Of a DNA stretch of 64,000 bases, positions 36,684 to 45,983 are shown one piece after another; positions within the stretch are counted from its first letter, which is position 1; each line of letters opens with the position of its first letter. This DNA is from CAYHWW01 sp964360145 (lineage in GTDB: Bacteria; Bdellovibrionota; UBA1018; CAYHWW01): NCBI GenBank assembly GCA_964360145.1, contig CAYHWW010000002.1:11196-75195 (forward strand), given 5' to 3'. A model generated the notes under the pieces. That model was given only the letters and a program-made list of their open reading frames with translations. It made no database searches and was not told the origin of the DNA. Both the position numbers and the translations under genes were made by a program.

Positions 36684-38087
36684 ATGTCGCAAACGGTGTT
36701 CCAGGGCATGGTCGGAGATCAGGAGTATCGCCGCCTCAAAGACGCGCTGGTGCAGCGTCTTGAGAGCGGGCTTTCCCGAATCCAGGGTGTAAAAGCCCCA
36801 CTGCCTGAACTGAAACAAAGTTACGAAGAGGCCGTCAAGGCCGTGGGCAAACTCCGAGGGCGTGATTTGTTCTACCCCTACATCGGGTCCGGCGCGGGCC
36901 ACGGCCCCTTTGTGGAGCTTGGCGACGGCTCCGTGAAGTACGACCTCATCACGGGCATTGGCGTGAATTTCTTCGGCCATGGTCACATGGAGATGTTCAA
37001 GGCCACCTTTGACTCCCTCTGGTGTGATGTCATGCAGGGCAACCTGGGCCCCAATCCTGAATATGTCGGCTTGCTTCAGGATCTGGTGGGGGCCGTCGGG
37101 CCCAAAAGCCGGTTGAAACATGCATGGCTCACCACCTGTGGCGCCACAGCCAACGAGACCGCACTGAAGATCATCCGCCAGAAAAAATCCCCCGCAACCC
37201 GAGTCTTCGCATTCAAAGACTGCTTTGCGGGCCGCACCACCGCACTGCAGGAAATTACCGACAACGCAGCCTATCGCCAGGGTCAGCCCACTTATGGGGA
37301 GGTGCATTATCTCTCCTATTTCGATCCCAAGTTAAAATCCACGGCCGCGGAGCAAGCGGCCATTGTCGTGAAGCAAATGAAAGAGGAGCTGGCTCGCAAC
37401 CCCGGGCGTTATGCCATGTTGGAATTTGAGCTGGTGCAAGGAGAGGGGGGCTTCAACGTGGCGCCCCGTGAATTCATGGTGCCCATTCTGCAAGAGGCCA
37501 AGGCGGCGGGTCTTGGCATTTGGGATGACGAGGTGCAAACCTTCGGCCGCTGCGGGGAAGTGTTTTGTTTCCAGCGTCAGGGGCTTGATGAGTTCATCGA
37601 TGTTGTCACGGTGGGCAAGATGCTCCAGAACGCCGCGGTGCTCTACACCGAAGAGTACAATCCCAAGCCCGGCCTCGTTTCCGGCACCTTTGCGGGCTCC
37701 TCCGCGTCGTTGAGGGCGGCCCAGTGGGTGCTCCACGAATTGCGTGATAAATTCACTGGCACCAATGGGCGCATCGCACAGCTGGAAAAGCTCACGGTGA
37801 GTGAGTTTGAGAGGCTGAAAAAAGGACCCGTGGGTAAGCACGTCACAGATTACACGGTCTTCGGTGGAATGATCGCCTTCACGGCGCTTCGTGGCACCCT
37901 CGATGACACGAAGAAGCTTTTGTTCCGTCTCTTTGAGAATGGCGTTGTTGCCTTCTATTGCGGCCATGGTCCCCATCGTGTGCGCATGCTGCCTCCCTTC
38001 GGCATCGTTACCGACACGCAATGGAAAGAGGTGTTTTCCATTATCGAGAAGAGCCTGGGCGAAACCGCCAAGGAGTTGGGTCTGTGA
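36684..38087 (+). CDS. Class III (ornithine/succinylornithine-type) aminotransferase
   Basis: A 467 aa PLP enzyme of the acetylornithine aminotransferase superfamily. The PLP lysine is Lys312 in TVGKMLQNAAVL; the phosphate-binding TCGATANETALKI and the Asp in IWDDEVQTFGR are also present. The first ~60 residues are an extra helical extension. Given downstream AstA and AstD homologues it may act as an AstC-like succinylornithine transaminase, but it is divergent from AstC and the assignment is contextual. It overlaps the next gene as GTGA. Confidence 0.8.
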   Translation: MSQTVFQGMVGDQEYRRLKDALVQRLESGLSRIQGVKAPLPELKQSYEEAVKAVGKLRGRDLFYPYIGSGAGHGPFVELGDGSVKYDLITGIGVNFFGHGHMEMFKATFDSLWCDVMQGNLGPNPEYVGLLQDLVGAVGPKSRLKHAWLTTCGATANETALKIIRQKKSPATRVFAFKDCFAGRTTALQEITDNAAYRQGQPTYGEVHYLSYFDPKLKSTAAEQAAIVVKQMKEELARNPGRYAMLEFELVQGEGGFNVAPREFMVPILQEAKAAGLGIWDDEVQTFGRCGEVFCFQRQGLDEFIDVVTVGKMLQNAAVLYTEEYNPKPGLVSGTFAGSSASLRAAQWVLHELRDKFTGTNGRIAQLEKLTVSEFERLKKGPVGKHVTDYTVFGGMIAFTALRGTLDDTKKLLFRLFENGVVAFYCGHGPHRVRMLPPFGIVTDTQWKEVFSIIEKSLGETAKELGL

Positions 38088-39568
38088 TCCAGTTTTTACA
38101 AGAGGCCGTGAAGCTCATTTCCATCAATTCCGTTTCGCAAAATGGAAGTGAGGAGATCGCCGCTTATTGCGCGGGCCTCATGACGTCCACGGGCTTCAGG
38201 GCGAATTTGCAGCACGTTACCCACTCCGTGGACGGAGTGAGCAAGCGCCAGTTCAACGTCATCGGGATCATGGGGGACTCCCTTGTGGATTCCCGCACGC
38301 GGAAGGGGCTGTTGCTCAGCACACCCCTGGATACCCCCGCGCCAGGTCTTGCGGCGAACTGGAAGCTCGGAGGGGGCCAGCCCTTTAAGGCGACCCTCCT
38401 GGAGGATCGCATCATCGGTCTGGGAGCCGCTTCCGCCAAGCTCGACTTCCTGTGTAAATTAAAGGCCTGTGAGCGGTATCGGGGGCGTAAGCTGCGCATT
38501 CCCATCTACCTGGTGGGTACCGCGGGCTCTGAGCTGGGCGGCCTTGGGGCGCGCTTCCTCGTGAAGTCCATGACAGTGAACCCGCAGTATGTGGTGGTGG
38601 GTGCCCCCACGGGTTTACGGGTGGTGACGACGCACAAGGCGACGGCGGTTTATCAGGTGGGGGTCAGCTACAATCAGCTGGAGCGTGATGCCAAGGGTTT
38701 CAATACGCGCATCGGCGTGCGCTGCACGGGTCGCTCCGCCCATGGGGGGTACCCGCAACACGGCGAGAACGCTATTTTGCGCACATTAGCGGTGGTCCAG
38801 AAAGTTCGCTCCGCCAATTTCCAGCTGAAGTTGGCGGGCGTGCGCGGTGGAGATACGCCGGCTAGCGTTCCTGATGTGGCCACTCTCGAGTTTTACATTC
38901 AAAACAGCGCCTTTGAGGATTTCAAAAAATTCTACCGCGAAGGTTTGTTGGCGAACGCGGAAGAAGTGGCTCACCTGCAAATCGAGTTCGGTGGCTTGGG
39001 CGAGTCCGGGGTGAAGTTCCTCGCGGACAATATTCTGGATGCCGTGCGATCCGTGCAGGAGTTCTTCGCGGGTCTCAAAGACAACCTCCTCTCTGCCCAG
39101 GACACAAGCTTTGACGAACCCCAGTCCACCGTGAATTTCAGCGGCATTCGAGAGCGGGCGGCTGGCGTGGATCTGTTCTTCGACGTGCGCCTGCTCCCAT
39201 CATTGCAGATTGATTCCTTCGAAACGCAACTCAAAGAATCCGTGCAAAAACTCAACGGCGCTTATCCCAATCTCATGTTCACGCTCACGCGGGTACGGCA
39301 CACCCCAGCCCTTACGGCTCGCCCCGGGTCATTGTTTTACGCCCAGGTCGTGGAAGCCCAGAAGGGGCTTACGCCGGTGGATGCCAACAAAAATCTGAGC
39401 ATTTCAACTGAAGCAGCGGTGTACAGCGCATCAGGGTACGAGAGCGTGGTTTTTGGCCCGGGCGAGGCGGCTGGCAACAGCCACGGACCCGATGAGCACG
39501 TGCTGGTGGAGCATCTGGACAAAGCCGTGCATTTCTATGATCGCCTCATCGAGAGGTTCTGTTTATGA
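38084..39568 (+). CDS. M20 peptidase-family protein with altered metal ligands
   Basis: A 494 aa protein with an M20/ArgE fold: catalytic-domain strands, a dimerisation insert with TGRSAHGGYPQHGENAI, and a C-terminal SHGPDEHV loop. The usual first metal box G-H-x-D-x-V reads STPLDTPAPG (His to Pro), and the bridging Asp box reads GAASAKLDF (Asp to Ala). The Glu-Glu box is AGSELGG. Normal dinuclear chemistry is therefore doubtful. It occupies the place where a succinyl-amino-acid hydrolase would be expected. It starts at GTG 38084 inside the previous stop and overlaps astA by 4 bases. Confidence 0.75.
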   Translation: MIQFLQEAVKLISINSVSQNGSEEIAAYCAGLMTSTGFRANLQHVTHSVDGVSKRQFNVIGIMGDSLVDSRTRKGLLLSTPLDTPAPGLAANWKLGGGQPFKATLLEDRIIGLGAASAKLDFLCKLKACERYRGRKLRIPIYLVGTAGSELGGLGARFLVKSMTVNPQYVVVGAPTGLRVVTTHKATAVYQVGVSYNQLERDAKGFNTRIGVRCTGRSAHGGYPQHGENAILRTLAVVQKVRSANFQLKLAGVRGGDTPASVPDVATLEFYIQNSAFEDFKKFYREGLLANAEEVAHLQIEFGGLGESGVKFLADNILDAVRSVQEFFAGLKDNLLSAQDTSFDEPQSTVNFSGIRERAAGVDLFFDVRLLPSLQIDSFETQLKESVQKLNGAYPNLMFTLTRVRHTPALTARPGSLFYAQVVEAQKGLTPVDANKNLSISTEAAVYSASGYESVVFGPGEAAGNSHGPDEHVLVEHLDKAVHFYDRLIERFCL

Positions 39569-40611
39569 TCGTGCTCCGCGAGGTCACCGAAGACGACATC
39601 CCCGGCCTGGAGCGACTGTCCTCCATCGCCGCGGAGCGCCACCCGGGTTTCCTCAATGTGCCATCCGACCCGGAGGGCTGGCGGGAAAAGATCTCTTTTT
39701 CCCAGCACAGCTTCGCCGGGAAGTTGGAGTCCCCTCATGCCGGGAAATATATCTTCGTCGCTGAAGACACGGAGAGCAAGCACGTCGTGGGCATTTCCAT
39801 GGCCGCATCCCAGCACGGCACCAAGGATAGCCCCCATTTTTATTTTGAAGTGGGCCACGAGCAAAAGTTCAGTCAGACCATCAACACCGGGTTCATCCAT
39901 GGCACGTTGAGTCTCAAGATCGAATACGATGGGCCGACGGAGATCGGTGGTCTCCTCGTGGACCCTGAGAGCCGCAACACGCCGGACCGCGTGGGACGCC
40001 AGATCTCGTTCGTGCGCTTTCTCTACATCGGCGCTCATCGCACGAGTTTTCGTGATCATATTCTGGCTGAGCTGCTCCCCCCCCTCACGAAGAAGGGCAA
40101 GTCCCCTCTTTGGGAAGCCGTCGGACGACGCTTTACCAATATGGACTACTGGGAGGCGGACTATCTCAGCTCAAAAAATAAAGAGTTCATCCTCTCGCTT
40201 TTCCCGAGCGGTACCATCTACGTCACCTTTCTTCCCGCCGATGCCCGGAATTCCATTGGTAAAGTAAGCAAAGAGACCGAGCCCGTCATGCATATGCTCA
40301 AAAAGGTCGGATTCAAATATTTAAACCAAGTGGACCCCTTTGACGGAGGCCCCCATTTGGTCGCCCGTACCGATGAGGTGACGCCCATTCAAAAGGTTGC
40401 GCCCTTAGCCTATGGCGGCACGCTCAGCGAATCCGGTGAATCCGAAACGGACACAAGCGGCATTGCTTCGCCCAAGGATGCCAAGCCGTTCCGAGCTCTC
40501 TCTGTGAGGGGCGTAGTCAAAAATGGGGCATTGTACACTGACCACCCCGGAATCAAGTCGTATCTTGGCTTGAAACCTGGCGATGCAGTGCTGTACATGC
40601 CCTACTACTGA
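39565..40611 (+). CDS. astA: Arginine N-succinyltransferase family protein
   Basis: A 348 aa GNAT-fold protein of the AstA family (LREVTEDDIPGLERLSSIA, SQTINTGFIHGTLSLKIEYD, TEIGGLLVDPESRN, then GRQISFVRFLYIGAHR). AstA transfers succinyl from succinyl-CoA to arginine or ornithine as the first step of the AST pathway. The last ~60 residues are an extension beyond the E. coli protein. Overlaps the M20 gene; astD follows after 15 bases. Confidence 0.87.
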   Translation: MIVLREVTEDDIPGLERLSSIAAERHPGFLNVPSDPEGWREKISFSQHSFAGKLESPHAGKYIFVAEDTESKHVVGISMAASQHGTKDSPHFYFEVGHEQKFSQTINTGFIHGTLSLKIEYDGPTEIGGLLVDPESRNTPDRVGRQISFVRFLYIGAHRTSFRDHILAELLPPLTKKGKSPLWEAVGRRFTNMDYWEADYLSSKNKEFILSLFPSGTIYVTFLPADARNSIGKVSKETEPVMHMLKKVGFKYLNQVDPFDGGPHLVARTDEVTPIQKVAPLAYGGTLSESGESETDTSGIASPKDAKPFRALSVRGVVKNGALYTDHPGIKSYLGLKPGDAVLYMPYY

Positions 40612-40626
40612 GGTGAGGTCCTAACG

Positions 40627-42159
40627 ATGAGTTCGATGAAGCGCTCCTATGAGAAGCTGCTGACGCCAGCGGGCAACTATATTGCCGGCACTTTTTCAAA
40701 ACCCAAGGATCAGGCAGGGGTCATTACCATCAAAAGCCCCGCGGATTTCAGCGATGTGCTGGGGGCTTTCACCTATTGTTATCAAGACGTGGATACTGCC
40801 GTTGCTTCAGCGCGGGATGCCTTCGAGGGTTGGCGCAACTCCGCCCAATCCACGCGGACTGAGTATCTGGTGAAGTACCGTGATGCGCTGAAAAAAATCG
40901 AACCTCGCCTGGCGGAGGTCATTGCGCGTGAAGTGGGCAAGCCCCTTTGGGAAGCCAAGGGCGAAGTGTCCACGATGATCAACAAAGTGGACGTCACCAT
41001 CAATGAGGGTTTGCCTCGGGTAGAGGCTAAGGCCATCGTCGGTATCATGCCAGGCACAACGGGCATCACTCAGTACAGGCCTCACGGCGTGTTCTTGGTG
41101 TTGGGGCCCTTCAATTTCCCTGGTCATCTAGCCAATGGCCACATTGTTCCCGCGCTGCTCGCGGGCAATACGGTGATCTTCAAGCCGTCAGAAAAAAGTC
41201 CTGCCACCGGGCAGCTCATGGCTGAGGCTTTTCATGAGGCCGGTCTTCCCAGGGGCGTATTTAATTTGGTGCAGGGAGAGCGAGAGGTGGGCCGTAGGCT
41301 CACCACCCATGAGGGCATCGACGGGATTCTCTTTACGGGCTCTTATGAAGTGGGCCTGAAGATCAAGCAGGATACGCTGCAGCAGCACTGGAAGCTCTTG
41401 GCTCTTGAGATGGGAGGCAAGAACGCCTCTCTTGTGTGCGAGGATGCCGCGCTGGACGCCGCTGTGTATGAGATTCTGAGCAGCGCGTTTCTTACCGCGG
41501 GCCAGCGGTGCACGGCCACTAGCCGGGTGTTGGTGCACCGCAAACTACACGCTGCGTTCATCGAACGCTTCCACGAAAAGGCGAAAAAGTTCCAGATTGG
41601 CCATCCCCTGGACAATCCGTTCATGGGGCCGCTCATCGATGGGGCCGCGGTGGAGAAATACATCATGTTCACCGGCATCGCGGAGCGTGAAGGCTGCGAG
41701 ATTATCATGAGGGGCAAGGAGCTGCAGACCGACTACAACGGGCACTATGTGACCCCCTCCCTTTGCTTGGTAAAAGACACCTCGCTGCAAGCCGTGAAGA
41801 AAAGCGTGTATCAACAAAGCGAGATCTTCGGCCCCAATGTGGCGATCTATTCTTTCGATGATCTGGACGAGGCCGTGAAGTTGGCCAATGCCACTCAATT
41901 TGGCTTGGCGGCCAGCATTTTCACGGCGCGGCACGACACGTTCCTGAGGGCGTCACGGGATATTCGGGCCGGCCTCATCAACTGGAACCGCTCCACTGTG
42001 GGCGCCTCCTCGCGACTGCCCTTCGGTGGCATCAAGCGCAGCGGCAACCATGTGCCCGCCGCCATCGCTGCCATCGATAGCTGCGTTTACCCCGTGGCCA
42101 CCCTCGAAGTAGAGGCGCCGACGGTACCTACCCAGGTGTTGCCCGGCCTGGGGTGGTAG
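40627..42159 (+). CDS. astD: N-succinylglutamate 5-semialdehyde dehydrogenase-like
   Basis: A 510 aa NAD(P)-dependent aldehyde dehydrogenase. Catalytic Cys295 (TAGQRCTATSRVL) and general base Glu261 (LALEMGGKNASLV) are in place, with the AstD-type PFNFPGHLANGHIVPALLAGN segment. It would oxidise succinylglutamic semialdehyde to succinylglutamate. Last gene of the operon; the SQR-like gene converges 30 bases away. Confidence 0.9.
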   Translation: MSSMKRSYEKLLTPAGNYIAGTFSKPKDQAGVITIKSPADFSDVLGAFTYCYQDVDTAVASARDAFEGWRNSAQSTRTEYLVKYRDALKKIEPRLAEVIAREVGKPLWEAKGEVSTMINKVDVTINEGLPRVEAKAIVGIMPGTTGITQYRPHGVFLVLGPFNFPGHLANGHIVPALLAGNTVIFKPSEKSPATGQLMAEAFHEAGLPRGVFNLVQGEREVGRRLTTHEGIDGILFTGSYEVGLKIKQDTLQQHWKLLALEMGGKNASLVCEDAALDAAVYEILSSAFLTAGQRCTATSRVLVHRKLHAAFIERFHEKAKKFQIGHPLDNPFMGPLIDGAAVEKYIMFTGIAEREGCEIIMRGKELQTDYNGHYVTPSLCLVKDTSLQAVKKSVYQQSEIFGPNVAIYSFDDLDEAVKLANATQFGLAASIFTARHDTFLRASRDIRAGLINWNRSTVGASSRLPFGGIKRSGNHVPAAIAAIDSCVYPVATLEVEAPTVPTQVLPGLGW

Positions 42160-42189
42160 GCACGGTTCTTAGGGCCTGACTTTCGGCCA

Positions 42190-43350
42190 TCAAAACCACT
42201 TCCAGAACCAATATTTCTCAAACAGGATTTTGAGAATGTGCCAGCGAAGCGCGGGTGGCTTTATCGCAACGGCTGGAGCGGGCTCGGCGTAGAAATTTCC
42301 ACTTCCGATTCCTGCCCTGTGATCGCCGGTTTCGATGAAGCACAGTCCGTGACCGTCAAAGGAGCGGGCCTCGCCCTGCCGCCCGGTCCATTCGTGGGCG
42401 ATATTGTGCGCGACAACCTCGGCCTGTCCATGTGCGAACACACCAGCTTTAGGAAGTGGTTTCCCCATTTTGAGCGGAACTGCGACGACATCCCCGATGG
42501 CATAGACCCCTTGGTACTTCGTCTGAAAGGTGTGGTGGTCGACGACGCCCCAGCCATTTTCGGAGACTAGCCCAGCCTGTTTCACGACCTCGGGCGCACG
42601 ATGCGGTGGGACATAGAACAGCAAATCAAAATTCGCAGTGGCACCCCCGGAGAACGAGATTTTTCTGGCCGTGGGATCAACTTCCATCACCTGGTGGCTT
42701 GGGTAGTATTTGATCCCCTTGGATTCCACTATCTGGCGAACAGCAGCGGAAACCTTCGGTCCCGCCGTTCCCATTGGACCGGGCTCCGCGGTGTAGAGAG
42801 CAATCTCGATCTTATTGCGTGTGCCGTGCTTCCGACAGAAGGATTCAACCAACATGGCCGCTTCGTAGGGAGCCGCCGGACATTTGTACACGGGGTTTGT
42901 CGTCAGGATCACGATCTTTCCGCCTCGGAACGCTGCAAGATCCACGTAAATCGCGCTTGCCCCGTCGAGAGTGTAGATGTTTCGACCCACATCATTCAGT
43001 CCTGGAATAATCTCGGGAGCCAGCTCGGCGCCCAGAGAAATGACTATGGCATCCCCGGAAAGCTCCCGTCCCGCGACCCGGACGGTTTTCGTCTCGGGGC
43101 TGATCTTTTCGATTCGACCCCTGACAAATTCGATTCCCTTTCGATTCAGGAGGCTCAGAGGACGCACGATTTGTTCCGCTCGCCTCATCCCGATCATTAC
43201 CCACAGAAGGGAGGAGGCAAAGATGTGTTTGTCCTCCTGGTCAATCACAATGATTCGATGTTGCCGCGGTAGCAACTTTCGTAAGGTATTCGCCGCGACA
43301 ACACCACCAACTCCACCGCCCAAGATCAAAGCTGTTTTTACGTCGTTCAT
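42190..43350 (-). CDS. Sulfide:quinone oxidoreductase-like flavoprotein
   Basis: A 386 aa FAD enzyme. N-terminal GGGVGGVVAANTL binds FAD and the C-terminal YAIGDVVAVPL closes the site. Two conserved cysteines of the SQR/FCSD redox centre are visible, Cys157 (VYKCPAAPYE) and Cys337 (GLCFIETGD); the third SQR cysteine near residue 128 is absent. The C-terminus ends in an aromatic amphipathic tail (FEKYWFWKWF) suited to membrane attachment. It follows a DsrE-family gene by 9 bases, supporting a sulfide or persulfide role. Confidence 0.8.
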   Translation of the reverse strand: MNDVKTALILGGGVGGVVAANTLRKLLPRQHRIIVIDQEDKHIFASSLLWVMIGMRRAEQIVRPLSLLNRKGIEFVRGRIEKISPETKTVRVAGRELSGDAIVISLGAELAPEIIPGLNDVGRNIYTLDGASAIYVDLAAFRGGKIVILTTNPVYKCPAAPYEAAMLVESFCRKHGTRNKIEIALYTAEPGPMGTAGPKVSAAVRQIVESKGIKYYPSHQVMEVDPTARKISFSGGATANFDLLFYVPPHRAPEVVKQAGLVSENGWGVVDHHTFQTKYQGVYAIGDVVAVPLKMGKPLPKAGVFAHGQAEVVAHNIAHEWTGRQGEARSFDGHGLCFIETGDHRAGIGSGNFYAEPAPAVAIKPPALRWHILKILFEKYWFWKWF

Positions 43351-43359
43351 GATGTGCCC

Positions 43360-43710
43360 CTAAAATACGATGACTTTATCGGCCCAGACGGTCCAAGCGG
43401 TTAGCTCATCAAGCGTGCTTCGCTTGGCGCCTTCCATGAGTTCTTGTTCGGTGATCCCACGCGCATCCATGCACGTCCCGCAGACGCCGATTTCTGAATT
43501 GTGGCGAACGACACTCTTAATCATGAGTTCGATGTTGTAGTACCCTTGAGGAAGCTTGTGGCCCTTCTTGGGACAGGATGCCGCGTCTCCCATCAGGAAT
43601 ACTTTAACCTGCTCACCCTCGCGTTTAGCCAACGAGCCCGCGAGCCGCAGGCCGTTGTAGCTTCGCTCAGTTCCGTAGGGGGCATCATTCAGAATAAAAA
43701 GTGTCTTCAT
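43360..43710 (-). CDS. DsrE family sulfur-carrier-like protein
   Basis: A 116 aa DsrE/DsrF-like protein (LFILNDAPYGTERSYNGLRLA, VKVFLMGDAASC, GVCGTCMDARGI). The CxxC after a Gly is the expected persulfide-carrying region. I start at ATG 43710, which has GAGGAG 5 bases upstream; an earlier in-frame ATG at 43764 has none. It is transcribed ahead of the SQR-like gene and may hand sulfur to or from it. Confidence 0.85.
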   Translation of the reverse strand: MKTLFILNDAPYGTERSYNGLRLAGSLAKREGEQVKVFLMGDAASCPKKGHKLPQGYYNIELMIKSVVRHNSEIGVCGTCMDARGITEQELMEGAKRSTLDELTAWTVWADKVIVF

Positions 43711-43871
43711 TTTTCGCTCCTCTTCAGCGGTTCCATATTGGTCATCCTTCTCAAAACCGTTCAAGGCACAAAGCGTCGCGTGTGACCTGGCCGGTAGGCA
43801 CGGTCAATGCAATGGGATGGGCAAGGGGAACGGAATGCCCCGAATTGGTACATCCACGGAGAGGATCGCCC

Positions 43872-44336
43872 ATGGATCTGAAAAAGAAGACGGCCTTTGG
43901 CATTTACAAAACTGAATCCGAGGCTTGGGCTGGGGTTAACGCGCTCCATAGAGCGGGCTTTTCCGGCTACGAGATGAGCATGATGACAAGCGAAGGAAAA
44001 GCCCCCGACACCGGGACCGCGGAGGGCGCGGCCGTGGGCGCTTTAATCGGGGGATTCGTGGGTATATTCGTTGGGCTTGGCGCCATCGCGATCCCTGGCA
44101 TCGTGCCCCTGATCGTGGCGGGGCCCGTTATGGGGACACTGAGCTGCGCACTCATTGGCGGCTTGATCGGTGCGTTCGTCGGCCATAGGCGCCCTGATGG
44201 TGGCAAGGTCTTGATGGCTGTGCACATTGAAACCGCGGGAGACATGGAGCGCGCCGTGGGTGAGCTTGAACGCACAGGCGCCACGGAGATCACCACGAAT
44301 ACGGTGTTTCAGAATGAAGCGAGAGCCAGCAGCTGA
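43872..44336 (+). CDS. Glycine-zipper stress-type protein (YflT-like N-terminus)
   Basis: A 154 aa protein. Residues 1-45 (FGIYKTESEAWAGVNALHRA, GFSGYEMSMMTSE) resemble the general-stress 17M/YflT domain. Residues ~55-110 are a double glycine-zipper membrane hairpin (GAAVGALIGGFVGIFVGLGA). The C-terminus is ferredoxin-like (KVLMAVHIETAGDMERAVGEL). ATG 43872 has GGAGAGG upstream. It is divergent from the DsrE-SQR pair and may belong to the same stress response. Confidence 0.7.
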   Translation: MDLKKKTAFGIYKTESEAWAGVNALHRAGFSGYEMSMMTSEGKAPDTGTAEGAAVGALIGGFVGIFVGLGAIAIPGIVPLIVAGPVMGTLSCALIGGLIGAFVGHRRPDGGKVLMAVHIETAGDMERAVGELERTGATEITTNTVFQNEARASS

Positions 44337-44342
44337 AGATGA

Positions 44343-45791
44343 TCACCAGTAGGCGTAGGGCATGGGCATCGCATAGGGAGCGTAGGTCGCCTGGTTGGGG
44401 GATGCGCCGTAGAAGTAGGATGCGCCGTAGCCCGTTGAGCCCTCGGAGGCGTCGTTGTACTCGCCGCGTGATGCGTTCTCGGACCAGTGGCGTTGGGCCA
44501 TTTGGTCAGCGATGCCGCCGGAGCGTTCGCCGCGACGGCCCACTTCGGCACCGAGGAGGCGGTTGCCATCGAGGTACATGCGGGTGAATGGGCGCTCTTC
44601 GGCATTGGCGCGGGTTTCGTGGCGGGCCATTTTGGCGACGTGACCCTTTTGGGCCAGCAGGCGTTCCACTTTCCGGCGGATTTGGCGGTAGTTGCGTCCA
44701 TCGCGGTCTGGGTGTTCCGCGGCGAAGGCCAATTGCTCGAAGGCAAGGCGATCCACGGCCATAAGCGCACCGCGGGCCCCCAGGCGGCGAGCATCAGAGA
44801 GAAGGTGCTCGCGAAGGGTCAAGCGACGGCGGTCAAAGCGCACATCATCATCGTTCTCACCGGCTTCCAGATCATCCTTGATGGCATCAGAAAGTTTCAT
44901 CAAAGCTTCGCCCACGCGACGCTTGTAGTCTGCGTTGTCTTCAGCGAAGGCCCAGAGCGCGTCACCTTTTTCGGTGGCCTCGGTCAGGTTATTCACGGCC
45001 ATGTCCAGGATGCCATCGAACATAGTAGCGAGGCGCTTCTCTTCAAGGCGGTTGGCCACGGTCACCATGCCGGCGAAACCACGAAGCTCATTGATGGCGT
45101 CAGCATCGCCTTCAGCGGCGCGGGCACAGATGCCTTCAAGCTGAGCCTTCTCTTCACGAGCGGCCTCTTCTGCTGCTTGGGCCGCGATTTCGGCGGCGCC
45201 CGTGTGGTGCACGAGGGTGCGCACGGTTGTGGGAGGCAAGGCTTCGCCGGTGCCGCTGGGGTCCATCTCAGTGCTCGCCACGCGGTGAACCACATCGCCG
45301 CTTTCAGTGAGGGAGTGGGTGGCCACAAGGGGGGCGATTTCGTTCAAGGGAGTACAGTTGCGCTCAGAGGGGTTCAGGCTCAGCTTGCAAGCGGTGGCGG
45401 GATTAGCGCCAAAGCACACCTCAGGGGTGACGACGTTGCCCGCGGCATCAATCTGGTTATGGGCTTCCACATGGAGGGGGTAGGCGTGGGCTTCAGCATC
45501 GTAGATGTTTTCGGTGCCGGGGGCGCCCAGGGTGACATCGATCATGCTCTTACATTCATTGGGAACCCAGCCGCGCAGGCTCACGAAGCTAGTGCCATCG
45601 GGGCGCTGTTCGATGACCGCGCCGAAGCTGCGAACAAAATTTTGTATCTGAGAGGCAGGGATAATGCGCCGGTTGCCCACTTCAGTTTCTAGTGTGCCAA
45701 GGGTGGGAATATCCATCGCCAAACCCACTCGGGGGAGGAATGCCGCGGCGGACGTCAGGGCCACAATGAACTTCAAGCTTTTGGATTGCAT
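44343..45791 (-). CDS. Exported protein of unknown function
   Basis: A 482 aa protein not recognised. ATG 45791 has AGAGGAG 6 bases upstream and gives a clean signal peptide (FIVALTSAAAFLPRVGLA). An N-terminal domain with three or four Cys (ECKSM, EVCFGANPATACKLSL) is followed by a ~200-residue Ala/Glu/Arg-rich helical region and a Gly/Tyr-rich C-terminus (STGYGASYFYGASPNQATYA). It is probably periplasmic or on the outer surface. A long antisense frame at 44487-45692 is a shadow of its GC-rich codon use. Confidence 0.75.
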   Translation of the reverse strand: MQSKSLKFIVALTSAAAFLPRVGLAMDIPTLGTLETEVGNRRIIPASQIQNFVRSFGAVIEQRPDGTSFVSLRGWVPNECKSMIDVTLGAPGTENIYDAEAHAYPLHVEAHNQIDAAGNVVTPEVCFGANPATACKLSLNPSERNCTPLNEIAPLVATHSLTESGDVVHRVASTEMDPSGTGEALPPTTVRTLVHHTGAAEIAAQAAEEAAREEKAQLEGICARAAEGDADAINELRGFAGMVTVANRLEEKRLATMFDGILDMAVNNLTEATEKGDALWAFAEDNADYKRRVGEALMKLSDAIKDDLEAGENDDDVRFDRRRLTLREHLLSDARRLGARGALMAVDRLAFEQLAFAAEHPDRDGRNYRQIRRKVERLLAQKGHVAKMARHETRANAEERPFTRMYLDGNRLLGAEVGRRGERSGGIADQMAQRHWSENASRGEYNDASEGSTGYGASYFYGASPNQATYAPYAMPMPYAYW

Positions 45792-45969
45792 AGATACTCC
45801 TCTGGTTCTCAACTCAAAGCTACAAATTGCAATGCCAGGGCCAGGCCTCGATTTGATATTGATTAATAATTTCGACTAGTTACCGTGGCGACATTCCTCC
45901 TCCCCGTCCAAATCCTGACAGGGTGTCTAAAGGAAAGACGGTTTACCCATCCTCGCGGGCAATGTAAGA

Positions 45970-45983
45970 CCCTCTGCGGAGGG
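45970..45983 (+). promoter_or_regulatory. Hairpin covering the ribosome binding site of the lysine operon
   Basis: CCCTC (45970-45974) pairs with GAGGG (45979-45983), hiding the GGAGGGA site that serves the ATG at 45993. Such a structure could limit initiation. The 200-base leader (45792-45992) shows no recognisable riboswitch; an AT-rich part at 45850-45882 may hold the promoter. Confidence 0.35.

Noticed and set aside
44487..45692. 401 aa frame antisense to the exported protein at 44343-45791
   Set aside because: The minus-strand gene has a signal peptide, a good ribosome site and normal composition; the antisense frame is Gly/Ala/His-rich and is a product of GC-rich codon use.
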